Below, one piece after another: positions 7,066 through 16,611 of a stretch of 64,000 nucleotides of DNA; within the stretch, counting starts at the first letter, position 1; each line of letters starts with the position of its first letter. This stretch comes from Flavobacterium xueshanense (lineage in GTDB: Bacteria > Bacteroidota > Bacteroidia > Flavobacteriales > Flavobacteriaceae). The position numbers were made by a program, and so were the translations under genes. The stretch spans positions 61,801 to 125,800 of the forward strand of contig NZ_FONQ01000010.1 of the NCBI RefSeq assembly GCF_900112975.1, in the 5' to 3' direction. The notes under the pieces were generated by a model. The model did no database searches, was not told the origin of the DNA, and worked only from the letters and a program-made list of their open reading frames with translations.

Positions 7066-8928
7066 TTATGCTTTGAACCAAGCTTCTTTCAACGCTTTTT
7101 TTGTCGCATCAGTTGCTCTAAGGCCTTCTTTTTCTTCATAAGGAAACTTTACTTTTCCTTTGATTATTTGTTCTTTGCCATCACGTTTTATTTTAATTGC
7201 GATAGCATCATTTTCTTTCCAGTTTTGACTTTCAGTAATCATTTCGTAAATATTGTCTAATGAATACGGCTTGTTATTGATGGATACTATAATATCTCCA
7301 CCTTTTAAACCAAGATTACTATAAAACACATTGAGCTCCATATTTGGTATCACAATGATTTCTTTTGTTTGTTGGTTTACGGTAATGTATGGCGTTTGTC
7401 CTTTCAAGAATACATTTCCCGGAACTTTTTCAACAGATTTTGTAACACCAACTTTAGCCAGATATACATCGTAAGGAATTGGGGTTGTACCAGAAACATA
7501 AGTAGTCAAAAAAGCACCCACTTCAGGGTATGTAAATGACGTTATTTTAGCAAAAAGTTCATTGTCATTAAATGGTTTTGATGCACCATATTCATTGGAT
7601 AATTTTTGCATCAAATCAAGAATTCCTCTTTCGCCCTTACTTTTTTCTCTGATGATGATATCCAAACACATTCCAATCAATGCTCCTTTTTCATATACGT
7701 TCAAATATTGGGCTTTGAAAGGTTCTGTCAACACATTTGCACTCATCGTAGTGAAAGGCATCGTGTCATTCATTGCGTTTGCATGTTCAATTTTTTCAGA
7801 CATACGCGTGTAAAACTCCTCTTCCGTAATTAAGCCTTGATTAATCTGAAAAAGATTGGCGAAATATTCCGTTACACCTTCATACATCCATAAATGTTCT
7901 GACATTTTTGGCGTATTGTAATCAAAATACTGAATCTCTTTAGAATGAATCGTTAAAGGAGTTACAATATGGAAAAACTCATGTGAAACAACATCTTTCA
8001 TTGATTTAACCAATTCGGATTTAGGCATCATTTCCGGTAAAACAACTGTCGTAGCTGTTGGATGTTCTAAAGCTCCAAATCCTTTTGCGTCAGTAGGTGT
8101 CATGCTTGATAAATACAGTAAAACAGTGTATTTTTTAGTAGCATTAATTTTTCCTAAAAAAGTTTTCTGAGCAATCATCATTGTTTTCATCTCCGGAGTG
8201 ATGCTTTCGGCAGTTACTTTTCCAGTAGGAGAGTATACGCCAATAAGGATTTCCATACCATCTACAGTGAAAGTAGTGTAATCCGGTTTAGCATACATAA
8301 CTGGATTTTCAACCAATTCAGCGTAACGTAGCGTTTTAAAAACATCATTGGTCGTACTCGCATCCAAGTCGGTCATTGAAGTCGCGCCCCAAAGCATTTC
8401 AGGATGTGAGATGCTTACGGTGTAGGCGAAATCTTTTTTGTCTTGAAAATATCCCACAAAACCATGCATGTTTAGCATAAAGTTTTTACCAGCATCTATA
8501 TTTGTTCCAGCAGGAGAGAAAATATCATTTTGACCAAAACCGCCGCCTTTTTCAGTATCGAATGTATCGTTTACCAAATAAGTGATTTTTACCAATGATT
8601 TCGCATTCTTGATATTCCAAGTGTTGTCATCGGTTTTTGTCGTGGCAAGTAGGTTTCCTTTGCTGTCAAAAGCTTTGAAATCTTCGATGTATTTTCCGTA
8701 ATCATCTATTGAATAGGTTCCGGGAATAATTTTAGGAACGCTGTACGTCACTTCTTCAGTATTGATTTTAGGCGATGTTATAGTGACCATAACCTTGTCA
8801 TCTTTTACATCGTTCAAATTAATGGCAACGTCTACTTGTTTTTTTGCAATAGCAGCAACAGCCGGGTTTGCAGTTTTACAGCTCCAAAGAATCGAAGCAA
8901 ATGCCAGTGAATAAAGTATTCTTTTCAT
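7066..8928 (-). CDS. M61 family metallopeptidase with PDZ domain, lipoprotein
   Basis: A 620-residue exported zinc aminopeptidase of the M61 (glycyl aminopeptidase) family. The zinc motif HEFFH is at about 316-320 and the downstream glutamate is in MYEGVTEYFA. A PDZ-like segment near the C-terminus includes LGLKGGDIIVSINNKPY. The N-terminus is a lipoprotein signal (LWSC, Cys17) when started at the ATG at 8926-8928. The frame is open 36 bases further upstream, but that start would put charged residues before the signal. It is last in an apparent three-gene unit with an alpha/beta hydrolase and a 114-aa protein, 54 bases after the hydrolase stop. Confidence 0.92.
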   Translation of the reverse strand: MKRILYSLAFASILWSCKTANPAVAAIAKKQVDVAINLNDVKDDKVMVTITSPKINTEEVTYSVPKIIPGTYSIDDYGKYIEDFKAFDSKGNLLATTKTDDNTWNIKNAKSLVKITYLVNDTFDTEKGGGFGQNDIFSPAGTNIDAGKNFMLNMHGFVGYFQDKKDFAYTVSISHPEMLWGATSMTDLDASTTNDVFKTLRYAELVENPVMYAKPDYTTFTVDGMEILIGVYSPTGKVTAESITPEMKTMMIAQKTFLGKINATKKYTVLLYLSSMTPTDAKGFGALEHPTATTVVLPEMMPKSELVKSMKDVVSHEFFHIVTPLTIHSKEIQYFDYNTPKMSEHLWMYEGVTEYFANLFQINQGLITEEEFYTRMSEKIEHANAMNDTMPFTTMSANVLTEPFKAQYLNVYEKGALIGMCLDIIIREKSKGERGILDLMQKLSNEYGASKPFNDNELFAKITSFTYPEVGAFLTTYVSGTTPIPYDVYLAKVGVTKSVEKVPGNVFLKGQTPYITVNQQTKEIIVIPNMELNVFYSNLGLKGGDIIVSINNKPYSLDNIYEMITESQNWKENDAIAIKIKRDGKEQIIKGKVKFPYEEKEGLRATDATKKALKEAWFKA

Positions 8929-8982
8929 TTTGTTTGTTTTGTTTGTTGTTGTTAGTCTTCTCAATTGTACAATTGTTACAGC

Positions 8983-9930
8983 TTAAAGTGATTTTACAAA
9001 TGTTGTTATGGTGCTTGTTAATTTTGTAGCAATTGGTACATCAGGATTAGAATAGGATTTCATGTTTTCAGTATCGTCTCCGCTAATTTTTTTAAAAATA
9101 TGATTCATATTTTCAATCAAAACGAGTTCACCCTCGGGCTTTGCTTTTTTTAACAGTTCCGCTTCTGAAATAGCTACTTGTAAATCTTTGGTTCCGTTTA
9201 CTATTAGTACCGGCATTTGTAATTTTGCAATTTCAATTTGTGGGTTGTATTGTATCCATGAAATCATATAAGGCTGAATACTCTCTCTAAAAATGGAAGC
9301 TAACATCGGATTTTTTAATTCGAAAGTTTTTCCGCTTTTAAGGATATCGAGATTTTTTTGTGTTTCTTCTTTTAGAAAAGGCGCTTGTTTTGTAATCTGT
9401 TCTACTAAAACTGCATCAATAGTTCTTCCCGCTCCTGCCAATGAGATAAAAGCGTCTGCTTTTTCATTTGCGGCAATCATTCCTATCAAGGAACCTTCAC
9501 TGTGCCCTGCAATTACTATTTTGTTGTATTTTTTTTTATTTTTAAAAAATAACAAAACGGATCTCGCATCGGTAATGAAATCATTAAAAGTTAGCGTTGC
9601 CTCATTCACGGTTCCACTTTTCATTTGAGCAATGATTCTTTTATCATAGCTAAAAACAGCAATATCATTTTTTGCTAATTCTTCGGATACGTATTTTAAA
9701 GAGTTATTGGCCAATCCTTTTTGATTGCCATCTCTATCTGTAGGTCCTGAACCAGCAATGAGTATTACAAGGTTGGTTTTCCTATTTTGTTTTAAAGGCG
9801 AATACAGCGAACCATTGATCAATGAATTTACAGCAATTTCTTCTTTATTAAAAGATTTAACCGCAGTTTCTGTTTGGGAATAAATTGGTATTGAAAAAAA
9901 TGCCATCAATAGGAATAATAATTTCTTCAT
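8983..9930 (-). CDS. secreted alpha/beta hydrolase
   Basis: A 315-residue serine hydrolase with signal peptide (MKKLLFLLMAFFSIPIYSQ). The oxyanion region is LIAGSGPTDRDGN. The nucleophile elbow is GHSEGS (Ser144), the acid is in NGTKDLQV, and the histidine is in ENMNHIFK. This resembles the secreted esterase/peptidase-like hydrolases common in Bacteroidetes; the substrate is unknown. It lies 1 base after the stop of the 114-aa gene and upstream of the M61 peptidase gene, so the three are probably cotranscribed. Confidence 0.9.
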   Translation of the reverse strand: MKKLLFLLMAFFSIPIYSQTETAVKSFNKEEIAVNSLINGSLYSPLKQNRKTNLVILIAGSGPTDRDGNQKGLANNSLKYVSEELAKNDIAVFSYDKRIIAQMKSGTVNEATLTFNDFITDARSVLLFFKNKKKYNKIVIAGHSEGSLIGMIAANEKADAFISLAGAGRTIDAVLVEQITKQAPFLKEETQKNLDILKSGKTFELKNPMLASIFRESIQPYMISWIQYNPQIEIAKLQMPVLIVNGTKDLQVAISEAELLKKAKPEGELVLIENMNHIFKKISGDDTENMKSYSNPDVPIATKLTSTITTFVKSL

Positions 9931-9931
9931 T

Positions 9932-10276
9932 TTATTTTTCGTTTAATAAGTTCATTATCATTGCAGGATTTTCAACTTCAATGATTAATTTATTATAATA
10001 GGAATCTTTGAGTTCGACAATAATTGCATTTTTTTTATTGCAAACATCCCAAAAATTACGTTTTCCTTTTTTTATATAAGTTCCAGCAGTAATAACCCAT
10101 GGTAATTGGGTCCCTGGCATTTTCCAACCAATCCAAAAAGTAAACTCATCATTGCTTTGATACGCTCGGATGATTTTATTTTTGGGTACTCTAATATTAT
10201 TTTCGAAAGCCCAAAATTTATGACTTCCAAGAATGTTAAAGATAAATTCGTTGTCTTTTGATGTAAGTGAAACCAT
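9932..10276 (-). CDS. small hypothetical protein, possibly PH-like
   Basis: A 114-residue soluble protein without signal peptide. Alternating beta-like stretches (FIFNILGSHKFWAF, IRVPKNKIIRAY, FTFWIGWKMPG), a GTYIKKGKRNFWDV segment and the closing helix NPAMIMNLLNEK resemble small bacterial pleckstrin-homology-like proteins, judged from pattern only. It lies 1 base upstream of the alpha/beta hydrolase, so it probably heads that operon. No function can be assigned. Confidence 0.7.
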   Translation of the reverse strand: MVSLTSKDNEFIFNILGSHKFWAFENNIRVPKNKIIRAYQSNDEFTFWIGWKMPGTQLPWVITAGTYIKKGKRNFWDVCNKKNAIIVELKDSYYNKLIIEVENPAMIMNLLNEK

Positions 10277-10312
10277 TATTGAGTTGAAAAAAAGTTAATT
10301 GCATAAAAACAA

Positions 10313-10335
10313 AAACTCCCGGATATCAGGAGTTT
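10313..10335 (-). terminator. terminator after DUF2805 gene
   Basis: Stem AAACTCC/GGAGTTT, followed on the minus strand by TTTTTG. It separates the DUF2805 gene from the hydrolase operon. Confidence 0.7.
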
Positions 10336-10341
10336 CAATCT

Positions 10342-10620
10342 TTAATCTAATTTATTTTTTATGTAGTATTTACCATCTAGGTCTTCGTCAAAATTATCAA
10401 TCTTAACGGGTTTTGGTTTTGGTTTATTGGCAGTTGCTTTCTTTTTCCACATTTCGAATTTTTCTGCGGGCATCTTCTTTTTCATGATCTCAAGAATCTC
10501 TTTTTCTGCTAGACCAAATTCTTTTTTTATGACTTCAAAAGGATTTTTTTCTTCTAAAGCCATTGTAACAAGTTTTTCTGTTTGCTCCCAGTTCAATTCT
10601 TTTCGGTTACTCTTTTTCAT
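10342..10620 (-). CDS. DUF2805 / TIGR03643 family protein
   Basis: A 92-residue basic cytoplasmic protein of unknown function. The region ELNWEQTEKLVTMALEEKNP followed by EFGLAEKEILEIMKKKMPAEKFEMW is the DUF2805/TIGR03643 pattern, which looks helix-turn-helix-like. A Lys/Pro tail (NKPKPKPVK) follows. I chose the ATG at 10618-10620; a GTG immediately before it is in frame. It is a single gene ended by its own terminator. Confidence 0.82.
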   Translation of the reverse strand: MKKSNRKELNWEQTEKLVTMALEEKNPFEVIKKEFGLAEKEILEIMKKKMPAEKFEMWKKKATANKPKPKPVKIDNFDEDLDGKYYIKNKLD

Positions 10621-10739
10621 CACGTGAAAATTAATTCAAATAAGTTGTTAATGATTAATAAATTTCATTTCTAATTCGATATCAATATTAAGAAAAAAAA
10701 TAATTAAATTTTCTCAAATGGACATTTTTTTTATTCTTT

Positions 10740-11567
10740 TTACTGGTTTTCTTTTAAAGCGGCTTTTTTAAAGGGTATTTTTAATAAATTTTTTAATTCA
10801 TTGTGTTCCTCAGGATTCAGATGTGTATCGATTCCGTAAATAATATCTGATTTAGGAAGCGTCATGAAAGTCCCGAAAAGCCTGTCCCAAATTGAAAAAA
10901 TATTTCCATAGTTACTATCCGTATAAGGTAAAACATAGTGGTGGTGAACTTTGTGCATATCCGGAGAAACGATAAAATAACTTAAAAAAGTATCAACCTT
11001 TTTAGGAAGAGAAATATTTGCGTGATTGAATTGCGTAGCCACAACAGATAATGTTTGGTAGAGAAAAACCAGCCACATGGGACTTCCTATGATTAAAACA
11101 CCGATTGCCGTAAATGCAAAGCGAATTACACTTTCTCCCGGATGATGCCTGTTCGCGGTTGTAATGTCAATCCAAGTATCTGTGTGGTGGATTAAATGGA
11201 AACGCCATAAAAATTTGGTTTTATGTTCCACTAAATGTACTAGATAGGCACCAATCAAATCCAATAAAAGCAATCCGACTAAAGCGTAAAGCCACAATGA
11301 CATTTCAGGAAGCCATTGTAATATTCCAAAATTATTGGCAATAGTCCAATCAGCTGCTTTCAATAAAATAAAAGCTAGACAAAAGTTGACAAGAATAGTC
11401 GTGAACGTCATGAAAATGTTAATACCCGCATGATGCCATTTTTTGTACGTGAAATTAAATAACGGAAAAGCATTTTCTATTAACCAAAAAAAAGTGATTC
11501 CGCCCACCAGAATTAAGCTTCGGTGTGACGAAGGAATCGTCGAAAAATAAGTAACAATAGCATCCAT
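10740..11567 (-). CDS. sterol desaturase / fatty acid hydroxylase family protein
   Basis: A 275-residue integral membrane di-iron oxygenase of the sterol desaturase superfamily. The three histidine clusters are visible: HLVEH, HLIHH, and HKVHHHY near the C-terminus. Four or so hydrophobic segments precede and separate them. Members hydroxylate or desaturate lipids; the substrate here is unknown. It lies 45 bases downstream of alkB on the same strand, so it may be the last gene of a DoxX-AlkB-desaturase unit. Both AlkB and this enzyme use non-haem iron, but a functional link is not implied. Confidence 0.9.
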   Translation of the reverse strand: MDAIVTYFSTIPSSHRSLILVGGITFFWLIENAFPLFNFTYKKWHHAGINIFMTFTTILVNFCLAFILLKAADWTIANNFGILQWLPEMSLWLYALVGLLLLDLIGAYLVHLVEHKTKFLWRFHLIHHTDTWIDITTANRHHPGESVIRFAFTAIGVLIIGSPMWLVFLYQTLSVVATQFNHANISLPKKVDTFLSYFIVSPDMHKVHHHYVLPYTDSNYGNIFSIWDRLFGTFMTLPKSDIIYGIDTHLNPEEHNELKNLLKIPFKKAALKENQ

Positions 11568-11612
11568 GATTTAAGTATTTATTCCAAATCTAATAAATTT
11601 TTTAGAAAATAT

Positions 11613-12221
11613 CTATTTGATTACCCGAAAAGTAGCATTTATTCTGGGACCAATGGATTTTGCGGTTTTTGGAATTTGATGTTTCCAGAAATGTTGTGTG
11701 GTTCCTTTCATCAGAAGTAAACTTCCATGTTCCAGAACGATGCTTTTTTTCTGGTCTTTGTCCAAATTATGTTTCAGCTGAAACGTGCGTTCTACGCCAA
11801 AACTTAACGAAGCAATTACAGGATTTATCCCTAATTCTTTTTCGTTATCGGCATGCCAGCCGTTGCTGTCCTTTCCGTCGCGATACTGATTGAGTAAAAC
11901 AGTTGTAAAAATTGTATCCGAAACTTTTTCGATTTCCGTTTTCAGCTTTTGCAAAAGCAAATTCCAAGGATGCGGCTCCATGGTTATATTCGAATAGGAA
12001 TAGGGTTTTCCTTCGTTTCCAAACAAAGCAGTCAAGCGCGGCTGCGGATGAATTTTTCCATACACCCGAATTTCATCGTGTTGCCAGGGGACATCTTTTA
12101 TTAATTCTGCAAAAATAAGATCGGCTTGCTCTTTGTCAAAAAACTGAGGATAATAAATAATATCAGCGTCCGGCAAGTCAAGAAAGATGTGGTTTGATAA
12201 GGATTCGAAAAGTGATTTCAC
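11613..12221 (-). CDS. alkB: AlkB-like 2-oxoglutarate-dependent dioxygenase
   Basis: Removes alkyl groups from nucleic-acid bases using Fe(II) and 2-oxoglutarate (direct reversal repair). The iron ligands are His123 and Asp125 (GWHADNEKE) and His181 (WKHQIP). The 2-oxoglutarate arginines are in GPRINATFRVI (Arg193, Arg199). SLSFGVERTFQLKH and LEHGSLLLMKG are typical of the short, about 200-residue AlkB2/3-like bacterial forms. The only plausible start is the GTG at 12219-12221: no ATG occurs near the N-terminus, and the preceding gene's stop lies 5 bases upstream. Coupled to the DoxX gene. Confidence 0.9.
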   Translation of the reverse strand: MKSLFESLSNHIFLDLPDADIIYYPQFFDKEQADLIFAELIKDVPWQHDEIRVYGKIHPQPRLTALFGNEGKPYSYSNITMEPHPWNLLLQKLKTEIEKVSDTIFTTVLLNQYRDGKDSNGWHADNEKELGINPVIASLSFGVERTFQLKHNLDKDQKKSIVLEHGSLLLMKGTTQHFWKHQIPKTAKSIGPRINATFRVIK

Positions 12222-12225
12222 AGCT

Positions 12226-12579
12226 TTATGTGTATTGGTAGGCCCAAAAAATGAGAACTAATTGTAAAGGCATTCGCAAAAGCAAAACCCATTTAGGCAA
12301 ACCCATTCTTGCTTTTTCATCGAAATACATATACAAATGCGTTGGGAAAACTGCAATTAATAACGCGATTACTCCCCATGCAGCGTAGCTTGAAAGTTCA
12401 GGGATGCACAATGCAATTCCCAAAATTATTTCCGCTAGACCGCTTACGTAGTTTAGTAATTTTGGATTCGGGAAAGAAGGAGGAATGATTTTCAGGTATA
12501 ATCTCGGATTTCTGAAATGGTTTAATCCTGCAATAAAGTAAACGAAAGCCATCACATATATATGCCAAGGTAAATTCAT
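12226..12579 (-). CDS. DoxX family membrane protein
   Basis: A 117-residue, four-helix membrane protein of the DoxX/MauE superfamily. The pattern FIAGLNHFRNPRLYLKIIPP, followed by LLNYVSGLAEIILGIAL and a closing RMPLQLVLIFWAY helix, is typical of Bacteroidetes DoxX proteins. The molecular role is unknown. The gene ends 5 bases before the alkB GTG, so the two are co-translated. Confidence 0.85.
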   Translation of the reverse strand: MNLPWHIYVMAFVYFIAGLNHFRNPRLYLKIIPPSFPNPKLLNYVSGLAEIILGIALCIPELSSYAAWGVIALLIAVFPTHLYMYFDEKARMGLPKWVLLLRMPLQLVLIFWAYQYT

Positions 12580-12647
12580 AATAAAGTTATTTGATACGAA
12601 TTTATAAAATTTTTAATGAAATAAATACAAATGTTTTTAAATAGAAA

Positions 12648-13544
12648 TTAAGTCGTTTTCTTAAAATTCACGTTCATAATCACAATTGCCACGATGATTA
12701 AAATAATTCCAATCCATTGGATTAAACTCACGTTTTCACTCAAAAGAAAGTATGCCATCAGTACTGAAACCGGAAGTTCCAGTGCAGATACAATGCTTCC
12801 CAGACCAATTCCGGTAAGAGGGAAACCAGCATTGAACAACAAAGGTGGAATTATAGTTCCAAAAAGCGCCAGTATTATTCCCCATTTCATGAAAATCTCA
12901 AATTTGAAAGGAGTAGTTTGTGTTGCTAATGCAAATCCGGTTACGATAAAAGCACCACCGAGGAGCATGTATAAACTACGTTGCGCTGAGGAAACGTGCG
13001 TTGCCAGACGATTAGCGGTAAACATGGTTGTGGTAAAGGAAGCGGCGGCCATAAGTCCTAAAACGATTCCGCGCCAGTCTAATTCTGCTTTGCTTTGTAT
13101 AAGATTTGTGGCAAGTGCCGTTCCAACTAAAATTATAATTACCGAGATGATTTTTTGAGTGGAAGGTCTTTTCTTTTCTAAAATCATTTCGAATAAAACC
13201 CCCATCCAAACGGTTTGCATCAGTAAAACGATAGCAATAGAAACGGGAATGTATTTGACCGCCAAATAATAAAAAATACTCGTCATTCCGAGCGAAGTTC
13301 CCGCCAGCATTAGTTGAGTAATGTTTTTCTTGGAGGCTTTTATAACGTCACCTCCTTTTTTAGCTTTTTGGAACATGTTGATAAGCAGCATTCCCAATAT
13401 TCCATACCCAAATTGTGCAATGGTTACTTCGGGAGTAGTAAAACCTTCTCCATAGGCTATTTTTACTAAAGTTGCCAGCATTCCATAACTCGTTGCGCCA
13501 AGACCTACCAGAAAAACTCCTTTTAGTACATTATTCTTTATCAT
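12648..13544 (-). CDS. EamA/DMT family transporter
   Basis: A 298-residue inner-membrane protein with about ten hydrophobic segments arranged as two EamA repeats (residues about 10-145 and 155-292). Each repeat has the small-residue-rich helices typical of drug/metabolite exporters. The second repeat ends with the SALELPVSVLMAYFLLSENVS pattern common to the family. The substrate is unknown. Same strand as the DoxX gene, 68 bases upstream, possibly separately transcribed. Confidence 0.9.
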   Translation of the reverse strand: MIKNNVLKGVFLVGLGATSYGMLATLVKIAYGEGFTTPEVTIAQFGYGILGMLLINMFQKAKKGGDVIKASKKNITQLMLAGTSLGMTSIFYYLAVKYIPVSIAIVLLMQTVWMGVLFEMILEKKRPSTQKIISVIIILVGTALATNLIQSKAELDWRGIVLGLMAAASFTTTMFTANRLATHVSSAQRSLYMLLGGAFIVTGFALATQTTPFKFEIFMKWGIILALFGTIIPPLLFNAGFPLTGIGLGSIVSALELPVSVLMAYFLLSENVSLIQWIGIILIIVAIVIMNVNFKKTT

Positions 13545-13904
13545 TTTTTTTCAATTTTAAAAAGCGGGCAAAGATAAGGTTTAGTTCCTTTTATGAGTTA
13601 TAAACTAGAAGTTAATATTTAAGACTTTAATTCTGTTATGAATATTAGTCGCAAGGAGGGGATTTAAATTAAATCGATTGGATTCTCAGGTGAATGCTGG
13701 GTTTATTTTAATCCGTTGCGTACAAATCAGGTTTTTTTAATACATAGAAACATAGTTTTTATACATTTCTATCAAGACGTTACACTTAATTGCAGTAAAT
13801 CATTGCATTGTGAACCCAATAATTGGGCTATACCAATCTTTTTTCTATGTTTCTATGTGTTTATTTTTTATATTTTTTCAAATTAAAATAATTGTTCCAA
13901 CGAG
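13545..13904. repeat. intergenic region with a long-range inverted repeat
   Basis: These 360 bases hold no gene. A perfect 14-base inverted repeat is present: ACATAGAAACATAG at 13742-13755 and its complement at 13845-13858, 89 bases apart. Between the arms lies a small hairpin CCCA/TGGG around 13815-13827. The arms could fold into a long stem-loop or mark the ends of a small mobile remnant. I recall the same word in other Flavobacterium intergenic DNA. Confidence 0.5.
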
Positions 13905-14306
13905 TTATTTTACTTCTTGATCTGCTAAATCGCTTAAATGCAATCGCAATCCGTTAACGGAAATACTGATTTCCCAAAACGATAATAATAATGATATTAA
14001 TAGTGCTAATAAACTTAGTCCGAAAAGGTAAATTCCAGCCGTTTGTTGTTCCAAGAATAATAGCAGCATTGCAAAAACAGATAAAAACAGACTTAATACT
14101 CCAGCCATTTGCATGTTGCGAATCAAAGTTAAGCGTAAATTCAGATTTTTAATTTCCAATAAAATCACATCATTTTGTTTTTCCTTGTACGTTTTTTTTA
14201 AACTTCTTACAATTGTGGCGATAGTCAAAAACCGATTGGTATAAGCCAATTAAATTAGCGAGGTTGCACCAAAAAGTAAGGCAAAAGTTTCTATTTGTAA
14301 AATCAT
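13905..14306 (-). pseudogene. DUF2721 membrane protein gene with an in-frame stop
   Basis: Reading from the ATG at 14304-14306 gives MILQIETFALLFGATSLI, then TAA at 14250-14252, then LAYTNRFLTIATIVRSLKK and the rest of a DUF2721 protein in the same frame. The TAA stands where homologues carry a Leu-rich stretch before LAYTNRFL, so a single TTA-to-TAA change explains it. The downstream part (114 codons) keeps two membrane helices at about residues 60-85 and 90-110. It could be restarted from the TTG just after the stop, but would lack the first helix. I read this as a nonsense-mutated gene, or a sequencing error. It is divergent from the TonB-type barrel gene. Confidence 0.75.
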
Positions 14307-14474
14307 TTTTAATTTAGTTTTGAATTGTAATTTAAAACGAATTACAAAGTTCGTTATTCTGTATTAAAATCGATCTTGTAGTCTTATGAAAAATAACAAT
14401 TTTCTAAAATCAGTTCGTTTTTTGGTAACGTTTAGAAGCTTAGTACTACTAAAAGAGTAACACAAATAGAAACG

Positions 14475-16583
14475 ATGAAGAAGAATTATTTATTGAGTAT
14501 GTTTTTTTTAGGAGCAATATTCACACTCTCAGCTCAAGAAGAACCCAAAAAAGCAGTAGAACTGAATGAAGTTGCAATTGTAAAAACTAAAAAAGCAATT
14601 GAACAGAAAGCGGATAGAACTATATTTGATTTTTCCGGTCAGCCCAGTTTAAATTCCGGATCGGTATTAGAAGGGATCAAAAAATTACCTGGACTTATCG
14701 CTTCAGATGTTGCCGGGATGATGTATCAAGGCAAACAGTTGGATGTTTTTATGGACGGAAGACCGCTTAATATTACTTCTAATGAATTAAATTCTTTTCT
14801 GGAAGGAATGCCTGCGAACGCAATTGAAAAAATTGAAATTATCACACAACCAGGGGCAGAGTTCCCTGCTACTTCGGGTGGTGCGATCATGAATATCATC
14901 ACCAATAAAAACGCTAAAAATTACTTGAGCGCTACATATACGAATAGCACTAATTTTACGAGTTACGACCATTTGCGATGGAGAATCAATAATAGTTTGT
15001 TGTTAAGCGCTAAGAATAAATATTTTGGATGGCAATTGAATGTTGGACAAAATTATAGAGAATCTGCGGTGTGGACTTCACTGACTACAAAAGAAAACAA
15101 TACGACTTCGATACTTTCCATTACGGAAGCAGATCGCTTCGGACGTACTAATTTTGCGAAATCCGCACTGACGTTTGATATTGGTAACGACCGCTTGTTA
15201 TTTAATTACGATGTGAATTACAGCAATAATAATAGCAATACATTAGGAAATGGTCCCGGTTTCAATACTAATGATGATTCCTTTACAGATGCTTTACGTC
15301 AGGATTTTGTTGTTACTTTCCAAAAAAAGTTTGAGGATAAATCTAAAAAATTAGACTTCAAATTCAATTATAACAGTAATCAAAATGATTTCACACTGAA
15401 TTCAAGAACGAATAACATTGCCATATTAGATAATGCTTCAACACAGCGGTTGTACAATGCTAAATTTGATTATTCGCAACCTATTGCATTTTCTGATGAA
15501 GGGAAAATAAGCTTTGGAGGTTTGTATGAAGCGCTTCTTTTTGAAACCCAAAACATGGAAATTGTCAATCTGGATTATCAACGAAAAACAACATCAGCTT
15601 ATGGAGAGCTACAATCAAAATTTGACAAGTTCAATTTTATTGTGGGAGGTAGAGCCGAGGATTACAATATTACCGGAAAAACTAACACCGCCGATTTAAT
15701 TCCGTTTAAACAATTCCGTTTTTTTCCAAATGCAAGTGCTCAATATAATTTCAGTAATTCGGTTTATTTTAATGTGAATTACAATAAGAAAATAAGTTTG
15801 CCAAGCACTTCTGCTCTTAATCCAAACAACACTAATTATCAAAATCCAAATATAGATTACTCTGGAAATCCTAATTTGCAACCTACTATTTTTGATAATT
15901 ATGAAGCAAAATTAAGTGCTTTCGATTATGCTTTTATCGGTTATAACGTAAGTTCTGCTCAAAATCAGGTGATCAACAGAGTGTTGCTTACAGATGATGT
16001 CGTGGAAAATACAAATATAAATGTTCCTCAAATTAAAATTCACAATTTTAATGTGGGAATGCCTATTCCGTATATGTTGTTTACAGAAGGACTTAAAGAA
16101 ACTATGAAAATGAATATTAATCCGGATAAAATGAATTTTTTATATGTGTATACAGCATATCAGTTTCATCAAATTCCTGAAATTAAGACCAATGGTTTCT
16201 GGATGTTTAATTTGATGTCTCAAATTGTCTTGCCAAAAGACATCAAGTTTGTAGCTAACTTTAATTACATCATGTCTAAGGGGAATTATTTTTATTTCAT
16301 TGCAGAAAAACCTTTTAATAATACGCTTGATTTAACGTTTTCTAAAAAGTTTTTCAAAGACCAGTTGTCAGTTTCCATAAGTGCTGACGATATCTTTAAT
16401 TCGAATCGATTTGTGTTCAGTTCTGTTGGTACGCCTTTGTTATTAGCGAATAAAAATGATACGCGTCGTTTTGGGTTCAGTATAAATTATAAAATTCCAA
16501 CCAAAAACAAATTGGCAAAAGAAGATCCTAATTTATTAAATAAAGAGAAAAAAGAAGAGGGAGGAAATATCTTGAATCAATAA
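14475..16583 (+). CDS. TonB-dependent-receptor-like outer membrane beta-barrel protein
   Basis: A 702-residue outer-membrane protein with signal peptide (ending FTLSAQ). The plug-like region covers about 25-145 (SVLEGIKKLPGL, DVFMDGRPLNI, NAIEKIEIITQPGAEF, GGAIMNIITNK). A C-terminal family barrel follows, with many alternating aromatic strands. It lacks the N-terminal carboxypeptidase-like regulatory domain carried by its relative at 36004-38403. No SusD-like partner is adjacent, so it is not a typical polysaccharide-uptake pair, and the ligand is unknown. It is preceded by a gene-free region shared with the broken DUF2721 gene. Confidence 0.88.
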   Translation: MKKNYLLSMFFLGAIFTLSAQEEPKKAVELNEVAIVKTKKAIEQKADRTIFDFSGQPSLNSGSVLEGIKKLPGLIASDVAGMMYQGKQLDVFMDGRPLNITSNELNSFLEGMPANAIEKIEIITQPGAEFPATSGGAIMNIITNKNAKNYLSATYTNSTNFTSYDHLRWRINNSLLLSAKNKYFGWQLNVGQNYRESAVWTSLTTKENNTTSILSITEADRFGRTNFAKSALTFDIGNDRLLFNYDVNYSNNNSNTLGNGPGFNTNDDSFTDALRQDFVVTFQKKFEDKSKKLDFKFNYNSNQNDFTLNSRTNNIAILDNASTQRLYNAKFDYSQPIAFSDEGKISFGGLYEALLFETQNMEIVNLDYQRKTTSAYGELQSKFDKFNFIVGGRAEDYNITGKTNTADLIPFKQFRFFPNASAQYNFSNSVYFNVNYNKKISLPSTSALNPNNTNYQNPNIDYSGNPNLQPTIFDNYEAKLSAFDYAFIGYNVSSAQNQVINRVLLTDDVVENTNINVPQIKIHNFNVGMPIPYMLFTEGLKETMKMNINPDKMNFLYVYTAYQFHQIPEIKTNGFWMFNLMSQIVLPKDIKFVANFNYIMSKGNYFYFIAEKPFNNTLDLTFSKKFFKDQLSVSISADDIFNSNRFVFSSVGTPLLLANKNDTRRFGFSINYKIPTKNKLAKEDPNLLNKEKKEEGGNILNQ

Positions 16584-16611
16584 AGATACTGTTTTTGTGT
16601 TTAGAATTTTA

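Noticed and set aside
12694..13158. 154-codon plus-strand frame opposite the EamA gene
   Set aside because: It is the mirror of a membrane-protein gene whose translation is clearly a DMT transporter; the opposite frame has no domain-like pattern.
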